A stretch of DNA of 64,000 nt. Source: Reichenbachiella ulvae (GTDB lineage: Bacteria; Bacteroidota; Bacteroidia; Cytophagales; Cyclobacteriaceae). The DNA is taken from contig NZ_JAOYOD010000001.1 in assembly GCF_025833875.1 (NCBI RefSeq), positions 3,472,001-3,536,000 on the forward strand, given 5' to 3'. The number at the start of each line of letters is the position of its first letter. The first letter of the stretch is position 1. The position numbers and the translations under genes are program-made. Shown here piece after piece: positions 26,011 through 33,408 of this stretch. The notes beneath the pieces were generated by a model. The model did not search any database. It had not been told where the DNA came from and saw only the letters and a list, made by a program, of their open reading frames with translations.

Positions 26011-26712
26011 TTATTCGAAAAGCGTGTAGTTGCCCAACTGATCCACTTGAGCCTGGGGTTTGATCAGGCCTTCGTGATTGTTAGAAAGTGTAGTGATATG
26101 TGGAGATACCGGGTGATTGGTAAGTTTTTTGGTCAACTCAGTTTTCATGAGCATCTCTAGCAACTCTTCTTGAGAACTATAGCTATCGAGCCATTTCTTC
26201 TCCATGTCCAGAGGCAGGATAGCTGGCATATTTTCGCCAAATTCCTGAACACCAGAGTAATTCGGAATTTCAATGACCTTGAAGGTATAGTTGACTTTTC
26301 CATCCATATCTTCATATTCCTCCCAGATACCCGGCAGACTGATCATCGTCTGATCGGGCACATAAAAGTAATGGGGAGTCATGCGCTTCTTGCTGTATTG
26401 TTTCCAAAGATAAAAACCATTGGCCGGGATTATACAGCGGTGGTTATTGAGTGCAGTGCGCAAGGTGGTCGTCTTGGTCAATTTATCATGAGGAGCCGAA
26501 AGCAATTTAGGCGATATACTCTTATTGTTGGACCACTGCTTGTTGGTACCCCAATAAAAGAACGATATGCCCTTTTTGGACTCATTGGCAATCACAGGCA
26601 GCTGCTGCGATGGAGAGGCGTTGTAATTGGGCACGGTAAACTCTTCACCTTCCAGCCCATAACGCTCGTTGATGTCCTTAAAATCCGAATAAATGGCGTA
26701 TCTATCGATCAT
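26011..26712 (-). CDS. SRAP (HMCES/YedK-like) domain protein lacking catalytic residues
   Basis: HMCES/YedK proteins use Cys2 to form a DNA-protein crosslink at abasic sites. This 233-residue protein has the SRAP fold by sequence: NYNASPSQQLPVI, then HRCIIPANGFYLWKQ, TFKVIEIPN and NMPAILPL with HPVSPHITTLSN near the end. However each of the four active-site positions is changed: Cys2 is Ile (MIDRY instead of MCGRY), Asn75 of E. coli YedK corresponds to Ser72, Glu105 to Leu102 (GFYLW instead of GFYEW), and His160 to about Gly159 (FGENMP). It may keep DNA binding without the chemistry. It sits 6 bases after the YheT gene and is probably co-transcribed with it. Confidence 0.8.
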   Translation of the reverse strand: MIDRYAIYSDFKDINERYGLEGEEFTVPNYNASPSQQLPVIANESKKGISFFYWGTNKQWSNNKSISPKLLSAPHDKLTKTTTLRTALNNHRCIIPANGFYLWKQYSKKRMTPHYFYVPDQTMISLPGIWEEYEDMDGKVNYTFKVIEIPNYSGVQEFGENMPAILPLDMEKKWLDSYSSQEELLEMLMKTELTKKLTNHPVSPHITTLSNNHEGLIKPQAQVDQLGNYTLFE

Positions 26713-26718
26713 GAAAAA

Positions 26719-27681
26719 TTAAACATACTTAGATATAAAGTCGAATGCCCTTTGCTCTGACCAGTACACTTTTGCACCGCCTTTAGAACTAAAGCCGACA
26801 TGACCTCCAAATTTAGGCATCTCAAAATAAACATGATCAGATGTTACGAAATTTGTTGTATCAAAGCAAGTCTCAGAAAGAAAAGGATCATTTTGAGCAT
26901 TCACAACTAGCGTAGGGACCTTGACATTAGGCACAAAATGTACCGAACTGCACTGTGCATAATAGTTGTCCGCTGTACCGAATCCATGCAAAGGAGCCGT
27001 CAGATAGTCGTCAAATTCATAGACGCTTTTGGCACTCTCCACTTTTTGGAGGTCCACAGATCCGGAAAGTAGACTTTCTTTTTGTCTCACTTTTTCTTTT
27101 AGAGATTTCAAAAAACGAAGTGAGTAAACCAAATTATGAGGGCGATCAATCTCTCTGGCACATCCTGCCAAATCCAAAGGGACTGAGAAAACTACTGCGC
27201 ACCGAATCTTGTCCGCAGTGTCATACTCCCCCAGATACTTCAGGGTCAAATTTCCACCCAGACTAAATCCAGAAAGACAAATGTTTTCAAATCCCTGTCT
27301 CTCGGCGAACTGAACCATAGTATGCAGATCATCAGTCGCACCACTGTGATAAAATCTTTCTCTCTTGTTGATTGCACCACTGCAGCCTCGATAGTTCCAG
27401 GCAATCACATCCCAACCTTCTGGATAAAAACGATTAATCATCCCTAAAATATAAGGACGCTCACTGTCTCCTTCCAGACCATGAGAAAGAATTAAAACCT
27501 TCCGGGAGCCATTTTGATACCAATCCAAATCCAGAAAATCGCCATCCTCAGTGTCTATTCTCAAACGTTTAGGTTTGGATACAGCCTTGATTTTTCTGGC
27601 CGCACTGGGCAGAATAGTTTCCAAATGACGATTGATCATCCAGGAGGGACGTTGGTAATCGGATTGATCTATTATTGGCAT
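26719..27681 (-). CDS. YheT family alpha/beta hydrolase
   Basis: 320 residues. The oxyanion/lid region LSHGLEGDSERPYILGM, WNYRGCSGAINKRERFYHSG and the nucleophile elbow GFSLGGNLTLKYLGE (GxSxGG) are characteristic of YheT/ABHD1-3-like hydrolases; the acid and base are at VNAQNDPFLS and KFGGHVGF. Substrates are likely esters or acyl lipids but are not defined. N-terminal residues RPSWMINRHLETILPS fit the family start. The gene is the first of a two-gene unit with the SRAP protein. The 184 bases upstream separate it from the divergent E2 gene. Confidence 0.9.
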   Translation of the reverse strand: MPIIDQSDYQRPSWMINRHLETILPSAARKIKAVSKPKRLRIDTEDGDFLDLDWYQNGSRKVLILSHGLEGDSERPYILGMINRFYPEGWDVIAWNYRGCSGAINKRERFYHSGATDDLHTMVQFAERQGFENICLSGFSLGGNLTLKYLGEYDTADKIRCAVVFSVPLDLAGCAREIDRPHNLVYSLRFLKSLKEKVRQKESLLSGSVDLQKVESAKSVYEFDDYLTAPLHGFGTADNYYAQCSSVHFVPNVKVPTLVVNAQNDPFLSETCFDTTNFVTSDHVYFEMPKFGGHVGFSSKGGAKVYWSEQRAFDFISKYV

Positions 27682-27865
27682 TGGAAAAAACTACTTAGTT
27701 GAAGGGGTCAAATTTAGAATTTTTCAAATATACACTTCATTCGTTTCGAAAACTTAACGAAATACCATTTAGCTCTTTGACAATTCCAATTTTAGCCTTC
27801 GGATTATTTGAAATACGGGTCATTAAAGGCTAATTTAGCGCCTCGATTTTTAACTAATCAAAAAC

Positions 27866-29497
27866 ATGGCAGAAGTAATAAGAATGCCAAAGATGAGTGA
27901 CACCATGGAAGAAGGTGTGATCGCATCCTGGCTAAAAAAAGAAGGAGATACAGTAAAATCAGGAGATATTTTAGCAGAAGTGGAAACCGATAAAGCCACT
28001 ATGGAGCTCGAATCTTATGAAGATGGAACTTTATTGTATATCGGTGTAGAAGAAAAAGCTTCTGTCCCTGTCAACGGTGTAATCGCAATCATCGGAGACA
28101 AAGGCGAGAACATTGATGAGCTAAAAGCTTCAATTGGTAACGAAGGAGAAACATCTGCTCCTGCAGAAGAAGCAGCACCTGCGGCCACTCCTGCACCTGA
28201 AGCACCCGCAGCAGAGTCAATCGACACTTCTGGAATCAACGCAGAAGTGATCAGAATGCCAAAGATGAGTGACACTATGGAAGAAGGTGTAATCGCTGCC
28301 TGGGTAAAAAATGTAGGTGACACTGTGAAGTCTGGAGACATCCTGGCTGAAGTGGAAACCGATAAAGCGACCATGGAGCTAGAGTCTTACGAAGACGGTG
28401 TGTTACTTTATAAAGCTGTAGAAGCTGGCAAAGGAGTGCCCATCGATGGCATCATTGCTATCATCGGTGAGAAAGGCGCTGATTACGAAACTTTGTTGAA
28501 AGCAGAAGAAGCTAAGTCGTCTGCTCCAGCACCAGCTGCTGAGGCTGCTCCAGCTCCAAAGAAAGAAGAAACTAAAGCCGCAGCTCCTGCTCCAGCAGCA
28601 GCACCCGCTCCGGCTCCTGCCACTGGCAATTCAGGAGAAAGAATCATCGCTTCTCCTCTTGCTAAAAAAATGGCAGAAGAAAAAGGATATAACCTTGCTC
28701 AGATCCCTGGTTCGGGTGATGGTGGTAGAATCGTAAAAAGAGATGTTGAAGCTTTCGTACCATCTGCTACTCCATTAGCACCAGCTGCTAGCAGTGCAAC
28801 AGTAGGTGTAGAAAGCTACGAAGATGTACCTGCATCTCAGATGAGAAAAGCGATCACCAAAGGATTGACTGCAAGTCAGTTTGGCGCGCCTCACTTCTAC
28901 CTGACGATGGATATCGATATGGACAAAACCATCGAAGCTAGAAAAAGTATCAATGAGATGGCAGAGGTTAAAATCTCTTTCAACGATATCGTGGTAAAAG
29001 CAGTAGCTGCAGCGCTGAAGAAACACCCAATGGTAAACAGCTCGTGGGTTAGCGAAACAAACAGCATCCGCATGAACCACCATGTGTCTGTAGGTGTAGC
29101 CATGGCGATCGAAGATGGCTTGGTTGTACCAGTAGTGAAATTTGCTGACGGTAAATCTTTGGCTACTATTTCGCAAGAAGTGAAAAATTTCGCTGGAAAA
29201 GCTAAAGCGAAAAAATTAGGCCTAGATGAAATGTCTGGCAACACTTTCACTGTTTCTAATCTAGGTATGTTCGGTATCACCGAATTCACCTCGATCATCA
29301 ACGCACCAGAATCTTGTATTTTGGCAGTAGGTGCTATCAATCAAGTACCGGTTGTGAAAAATGGTGAAATCGTACCTGGCAACATCATGAAGGTGACTTT
29401 GACTTGCGACCATAGAACAGTGGACGGTGCAGTAGGATCCGCTTTCCTTCAAACACTGAAAGGTTTGATCGAAGATCCCGTTCGCATCTTGATTTAA
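27866..29497 (+). CDS. pdhC: Dihydrolipoamide acetyltransferase (E2) of the pyruvate dehydrogenase complex, two lipoyl domains
   Basis: E2 carries acetyl groups from E1 to CoA. The 543 residues contain two lipoyl domains (about 2-84 and 126-208) with lipoyl-lysines Lys43 and Lys167 in ETDKATMELES, Ala/Pro-rich linkers, a peripheral subunit-binding domain (about 258-295; ASPLAKKMAEEKGYNL, GSGDGGRIVKRDV) and the catalytic acetyltransferase domain (about 310-543) ending with the active-site His516 in CDHRTVDGAVGS. Residues MRKAITKGLTASQFGAPHFY mark the start of the core. E1 and E3 genes are not adjacent. It is a single gene with its own terminator. Confidence 0.95.
   Translation: MAEVIRMPKMSDTMEEGVIASWLKKEGDTVKSGDILAEVETDKATMELESYEDGTLLYIGVEEKASVPVNGVIAIIGDKGENIDELKASIGNEGETSAPAEEAAPAATPAPEAPAAESIDTSGINAEVIRMPKMSDTMEEGVIAAWVKNVGDTVKSGDILAEVETDKATMELESYEDGVLLYKAVEAGKGVPIDGIIAIIGEKGADYETLLKAEEAKSSAPAPAAEAAPAPKKEETKAAAPAPAAAPAPAPATGNSGERIIASPLAKKMAEEKGYNLAQIPGSGDGGRIVKRDVEAFVPSATPLAPAASSATVGVESYEDVPASQMRKAITKGLTASQFGAPHFYLTMDIDMDKTIEARKSINEMAEVKISFNDIVVKAVAAALKKHPMVNSSWVSETNSIRMNHHVSVGVAMAIEDGLVVPVVKFADGKSLATISQEVKNFAGKAKAKKLGLDEMSGNTFTVSNLGMFGITEFTSIINAPESCILAVGAINQVPVVKNGEIVPGNIMKVTLTCDHRTVDGAVGSAFLQTLKGLIEDPVRILI
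27869..28489 (+). repeat. Tandem duplication of the lipoyl domain coding segment
   Basis: Positions 27869-28117 and 28241-28489 (offset 372 bases) code for nearly identical lipoyl domains. The first 22 residues and the lipoyl loop are almost unchanged at the protein level while codons differ, so the duplication is not very recent or both copies are under strong selection. Confidence 0.8.
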
Positions 29498-29519
29498 GCA
29501 AAATAGAAATGACTATATA

Positions 29520-29553
29520 GAAAGGAGAGGCTCAACCCTCTCCTTTTCTTTTT
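29520..29553 (+). terminator. Intrinsic terminator after the E2 gene
   Basis: Stem AAAGGAGAGG/CCTCTCCTTT with a short loop, followed by TTCTTTTTC. It starts 23 bases past the E2 stop codon. Confidence 0.8.
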
Positions 29554-29696
29554 CGTTCCTTTTGGTTGACATAACTTTTGTCAAAGAGCAGAACGCTTTC
29601 AGTTCGCAAATGAATCCAGGCATTATTTTGACAAAGTTTAGGTTTGGAAACAAACGATTAACTATTTTCAATTAACCATTAATTATCTAACAGGAG

Positions 29697-30248
29697 ATGT
29701 CAAAAAATCCAAAAATAAGATCAACTACGGTGTGTGCCATCAAGCACAATGGACAAGTAGCCATTGGGGCTGACGGACAAGCTACCATGGGCAATACAGT
29801 GGCCAAGAGCCATGTCAAGAAAATAAGAAAGCTCCAGGATGGAAAAATCGTAACCGGTTTTGCTGGATCTACAGCTGATGCCTTTACCTTGCTGGAGCGA
29901 ATGGATGAAAAGCTCAACTCCTACGGAGGCAACATGAAACGTGCTGCCATCGAACTAGCCAAAGACTGGCGAACTGATCGCTACCTTCGTAAATTGGAAG
30001 CTATGATGATCGTAGCTGACAAAGACGAAATCCTGGTCGTATCAGGCACAGGTGACGTACTGGAACCAGACGATGATATCGCTACGATCGGCTCTGGTAG
30101 CAGCTATGCACAATCCGCTGCATTGGCTCTAAAAAAACACGCTGGAGATAAACTTACCGCTGAAGAAATGGTAAGAGAAAGCCTAAACATTGCGGCTGAC
30201 ATCTGCATCTACACCAATCATAATCTGGTAGTAGAAACCGTTAGCTAA
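29697..30248 (+). CDS. hslV: ATP-dependent protease subunit HslV
   Basis: HslV is the threonine protease ring of the HslUV (ClpQY) protease. The 183-residue product carries a short propeptide (MSKNPKIRS) before the catalytic Thr in STTVCAIKHNGQVAIGADGQ, and the family segments GFAGSTADAFTLLERMDEKL, RTDRYLRKLEAMMIVAD and GSGSSYAQSAALAL. The hslU ATPase gene is not in the window. An AGGAG abuts the ATG at 29697 directly, too close to act as a normal ribosome-binding site, which fits the SD-poor translation of Bacteroidota. The 199 bases upstream contain the E2 terminator and presumably the promoter. Confidence 0.93.
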   Translation: MSKNPKIRSTTVCAIKHNGQVAIGADGQATMGNTVAKSHVKKIRKLQDGKIVTGFAGSTADAFTLLERMDEKLNSYGGNMKRAAIELAKDWRTDRYLRKLEAMMIVADKDEILVVSGTGDVLEPDDDIATIGSGSSYAQSAALALKKHAGDKLTAEEMVRESLNIAADICIYTNHNLVVETVS

Positions 30249-30274
30249 ATTTAAAATGACATAATATTAATATT

Positions 30275-30300
30275 AAAGGAGGTCTTAGCCTCCTTTTTTT
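30275..30300 (+). terminator. Intrinsic terminator after hslV
   Basis: Stem AAGGAGG/CCTCCTT with 6-base loop followed by T7. It ends exactly at the stop codon of the convergent permease gene (30299-30301). Confidence 0.85.
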
Positions 30301-32878
30301 ATTCCAACCTAATGCTGTCTACGGGATTCATTTGAGCCACTTTTTTGGTCTGCCAGTAGATCATCCCACCTGCCAGCACAAACATTGTCACAACGGCCAG
30401 TATCACTTCTCCATATCCCACACCCTCCGTATAGTAAGACGTCTTCAAGAGCATATAATCGAACAAAAAGAAAGCTATAGGAGCGCCTAGCAACACCGCT
30501 ATGACTAGCAAAGTCAAAAAACTTTTGCTCACCAACCAGATCAACTCTCCCTGACTGGCCCCCATCACTTTCCTAATACCGATTTCCTTCACCCTACTCT
30601 CAGTAGCAAAAACCACCATCCCTAACAAGCCCAAACAGGAAATAACAATCACCAGTAATCCCTGAAACCCAAACACTTTAATCATGACCTCATAGTACTC
30701 CATGGCCTCTTCAATATGATGATGCAAAAACCTGGATTCGAACAATAGAGGGGACAACTCTCCCCATTTATCCTCAATCTGACCCAAACTAGCAAGCAGG
30801 TCATGGGACTGCAATGAAACATAGGCGTATCTAAACTGATCCCGATTGTACCTGAGTACAACAGGATCTATTTTTTCTGAAAGAGGCGAAATATTAAAAT
30901 TCTCCACCACACCAATGACCTGCATATTCAGGCTATCGTCTATGAACCAATTAAGTTCAGAAAGGCTCTTATCAGCTGGTTTATACTTCTTGACAAACTC
31001 TTCATTGACGAGTACCTGTTCCACATGAGTCGGTTGATCAGCCTGAAAGTTTCTTCCATCCACTATGGTCACCCCTATATTTTCCAGGTGGTTTTCATCG
31101 ATATACATTTGATGAACTACCAGAGAATCAAATTCCTTCTCAGTACGGATATAATTAACCATCGGAACGAAAGCCCCACTAATGTGAGAAGCAAAAGACA
31201 CTTGTTTGACTCCCGGCACACTCAAAAACTCTTGCTTGATCAATTGAGCCTCTACGTCCGCCGTTTGTACCACCAATATGTTCTCTTTGTTAAAACCAAA
31301 ATCATAATTCAGCGAATGTCGGTACTGTTTGGCCACAGCAAATACACCAATCAAAAAGCCCAAAGACAAGGCAAACTGAAGCACAATCAACCCTTTTCTC
31401 ATCCCTACACTGGCAAATGATCCAGGCTTGGCTTTGGAATAAATCGCTTCAAGTGGCTTAAGTTTGGAGAAGTAGAGGGCAGGAATAATCCCTGCAAGCA
31501 AGGCAGTAAAAGCCGCCACAGCCAGCGCCATCAACACCGAAGTAGCTGACATATCTATCCGGTTTAGGTGAGAGGATGAAGCCAACATCTGAAGAAACTC
31601 ATCTTTGATCAGAGAAACGATAACAAGCGAGCCAAAAACCGCCAAAAAAGTAAGAATGAAAGTCTCCAGCAAAAATTGACTGATCAACTGACCTTTGCTG
31701 CCACCCATGATTTTTCTTAACCCTACTTCCTTTCCACGCTTCAACGAACGGGCAATCGACAAATTGATATAATTGAAACATGCAGGCAGCAAAATCAAAA
31801 AAGTAATGCTGATAAAAAGCAAGGTATCTAAAATCGGAAAGGCAGATCCAATCTGTCGATAATTACGCTCACCCAATACGATTTCGTCGATGGATTGCAG
31901 GACAGCGGTCAGCTCTTCTCCTTCAGATTGCTCATTCATTTTTTTTGAAATATGTAGCAAATTGACCGCCAAATCAGCTTCCGTATTTTCCTCCCCGAGC
32001 CGGACATAGACATAGTCACTGATCTCAAAAGACCACTGCCAGCCTGTCCGCTCCACATGTTCGAGCGTGCTGTACGATCCTAAAATATCAAAACTGAGAT
32101 GGGAATTCTGATCACTGTCCTGAAGGATACCCGTGACAACAAACTCTCCTAGATCAGTTCTCATCTGTTTCCCTATGGGGCGTTTGTTTCGAAATATTTT
32201 AATAGCCGCTGACTCAGTCAACACTACCGAATTTGGGTTCAACAAAGCAGTTTCAGGATTGCCAGCCAAAAAACTGTAGGTAAACACATCGAAGAAGCTG
32301 TTGTCTACTAAATAGCCTTGAGCCTCCACTTCATGAAACTGATGACTGACCAATCCTCCAAAGTTACTGTTGATTCTGGTTAAGGATTTCACGGCTGGAT
32401 TGAGAGCCAGCTCTTCTGCAGAAAGTGCCGATGTAGTCGCCCAAAGCACATGCTCGCCTTCCCCTTCTTGCCGGGTAGCCACACGATAAATCTGTTCTCT
32501 ATGCTCCTGAAAATTATCGAAACGAGTGACATTCTCTAAAACAATGAGAACCAATAGGGTCAAACTCATAGCAAAAGAAAGCCCTACCCAATTGAGGATG
32601 GAGAACATCTTGTGTTGTGCCAGACTGCGAATACCAACCTTCAGATAATTAACAAACATGCCATAAAAATTCAACTTGACACTTCCTCCCATAGACTTAA
32701 TCAAACTGGGTCTAAAAAGCCTAATCACATCCAAAGTCAGCCCCCATTGTGCCTTCCATTTGCCATTGGCTTCAAGATTCTCCTGATACAACTCAATCAA
32801 ATCACCCTCGATCGAATCGACCAGTTCCGGCTTACAAAAACTCCTTAGGATTCGAAATAGGAATTGGCTCAACCTCAT
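30299..32878 (-). CDS. FtsX-like ABC permease with N-terminal prefix domain, PadR-linked
   Basis: A MacB/FtsX-type permease of 859 residues from ATG 32876-32878. It begins with a short helical 'permease prefix' (LFRILRSFCKPELVDSIEGDLIELYQ, in parts), then two MacB periplasmic domains and two FtsX permease cores. The FtsX helices include FPILDTLLFISITFLILLPA with GLRKIMGGSKGQLISQFLLE, and the second copy GIRKVMGASQGELIWLVSKS. No ATPase is encoded nearby; such permeases are frequent in Cytophagales with unknown cargo (lipids, peptides). It overlaps the PadR gene by ATGA (32875-32878), so the regulator and permease are translationally coupled. An in-frame start 9 codons upstream is less likely because it lies fully inside padR. 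Confidence 0.88.
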   Translation of the reverse strand: MRLSQFLFRILRSFCKPELVDSIEGDLIELYQENLEANGKWKAQWGLTLDVIRLFRPSLIKSMGGSVKLNFYGMFVNYLKVGIRSLAQHKMFSILNWVGLSFAMSLTLLVLIVLENVTRFDNFQEHREQIYRVATRQEGEGEHVLWATTSALSAEELALNPAVKSLTRINSNFGGLVSHQFHEVEAQGYLVDNSFFDVFTYSFLAGNPETALLNPNSVVLTESAAIKIFRNKRPIGKQMRTDLGEFVVTGILQDSDQNSHLSFDILGSYSTLEHVERTGWQWSFEISDYVYVRLGEENTEADLAVNLLHISKKMNEQSEGEELTAVLQSIDEIVLGERNYRQIGSAFPILDTLLFISITFLILLPACFNYINLSIARSLKRGKEVGLRKIMGGSKGQLISQFLLETFILTFLAVFGSLVIVSLIKDEFLQMLASSSHLNRIDMSATSVLMALAVAAFTALLAGIIPALYFSKLKPLEAIYSKAKPGSFASVGMRKGLIVLQFALSLGFLIGVFAVAKQYRHSLNYDFGFNKENILVVQTADVEAQLIKQEFLSVPGVKQVSFASHISGAFVPMVNYIRTEKEFDSLVVHQMYIDENHLENIGVTIVDGRNFQADQPTHVEQVLVNEEFVKKYKPADKSLSELNWFIDDSLNMQVIGVVENFNISPLSEKIDPVVLRYNRDQFRYAYVSLQSHDLLASLGQIEDKWGELSPLLFESRFLHHHIEEAMEYYEVMIKVFGFQGLLVIVISCLGLLGMVVFATESRVKEIGIRKVMGASQGELIWLVSKSFLTLLVIAVLLGAPIAFFLFDYMLLKTSYYTEGVGYGEVILAVVTMFVLAGGMIYWQTKKVAQMNPVDSIRLE

Positions 32879-33222
32879 GCTACAGTCGCAAATTCCAGAC
32901 TCCAAATAGGCTTAGGTATGGCGTTCCAAAGCTCATCTCTCATCTCCTTGGTTTGCTTGATCGCTTCTTTCCCACTAGATGTAATGGTAAAAAACCGTTT
33001 TGGACGCCCCCCTCTGTCGCTCGATGCTCCTCCCTGCTTAGAAGACAAGTAGCCCTTGTCCTCGAGTCGTTTCAGTGCAGACTGCAGCGCACCTACACTC
33101 ACCTTTCGATCTAGCCGACCTTCAATTTCCTTCTTGATGCTCACGCCATAGGCATTATCATACAACACCGCAACGGTTAGCATGACTACCTCTTCAAACT
33201 CTCCCAATTGATATTTCCCCAT
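32875..33222 (-). CDS. PadR family transcriptional regulator
   Basis: 115 residues forming a winged helix-turn-helix: EEVVMLTVAVLYDNAYGVSI, then VSVGALQSALKRLEDKGYLS (recognition helix and wing start), and GGRPKRFFTITSSGKEAI in the wing, the classic PadR end. The C-terminal dimer part is short (PadR-s1 type). PadR repressors usually control the adjacent membrane protein gene; here the permease start overlaps the padR stop. A palindrome at 33233-33252, 11 bases before its start, is a candidate operator. Confidence 0.92.
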   Translation of the reverse strand: MGKYQLGEFEEVVMLTVAVLYDNAYGVSIKKEIEGRLDRKVSVGALQSALKRLEDKGYLSSKQGGASSDRGGRPKRFFTITSSGKEAIKQTKEMRDELWNAIPKPIWSLEFATVA

Positions 33223-33232
33223 AGTTGTTTCC

Positions 33233-33252
33233 TAATTGTAGTTATGCAATTA
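33233..33252. promoter_or_regulatory. Candidate PadR operator palindrome
   Basis: TAATTG-N8-CAATTA, a perfect 6-bp inverted repeat with 8-base spacer just upstream of padR. PadR sites are typically such spaced palindromes near the regulator's own promoter. TTCCTAATTG occurs here (33229-33238) and again as a direct repeat at 33272-33281, in the region shared with the divergent haloperoxidase gene. Confidence 0.4.
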
Positions 33253-33408
33253 AAATCAATTATGGGGTTAATTCCTAATTGCGGTATTGATTTATTATCA
33301 ATAATAATGGTTCTAAAGCCTCAGGGGGGAGAAGCATTTTGGACAATTAATAGAAGTAAAAAAACATCTTCTTGGTATCATTCCCATTTTGATCGTATTT
33401 TGCTATTG

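Noticed and set aside
33208..33408. N-terminal extension of the haloperoxidase frame
   Set aside because: A proper signal peptide starts at ATG 33409; the extension covers the padR start and operator.
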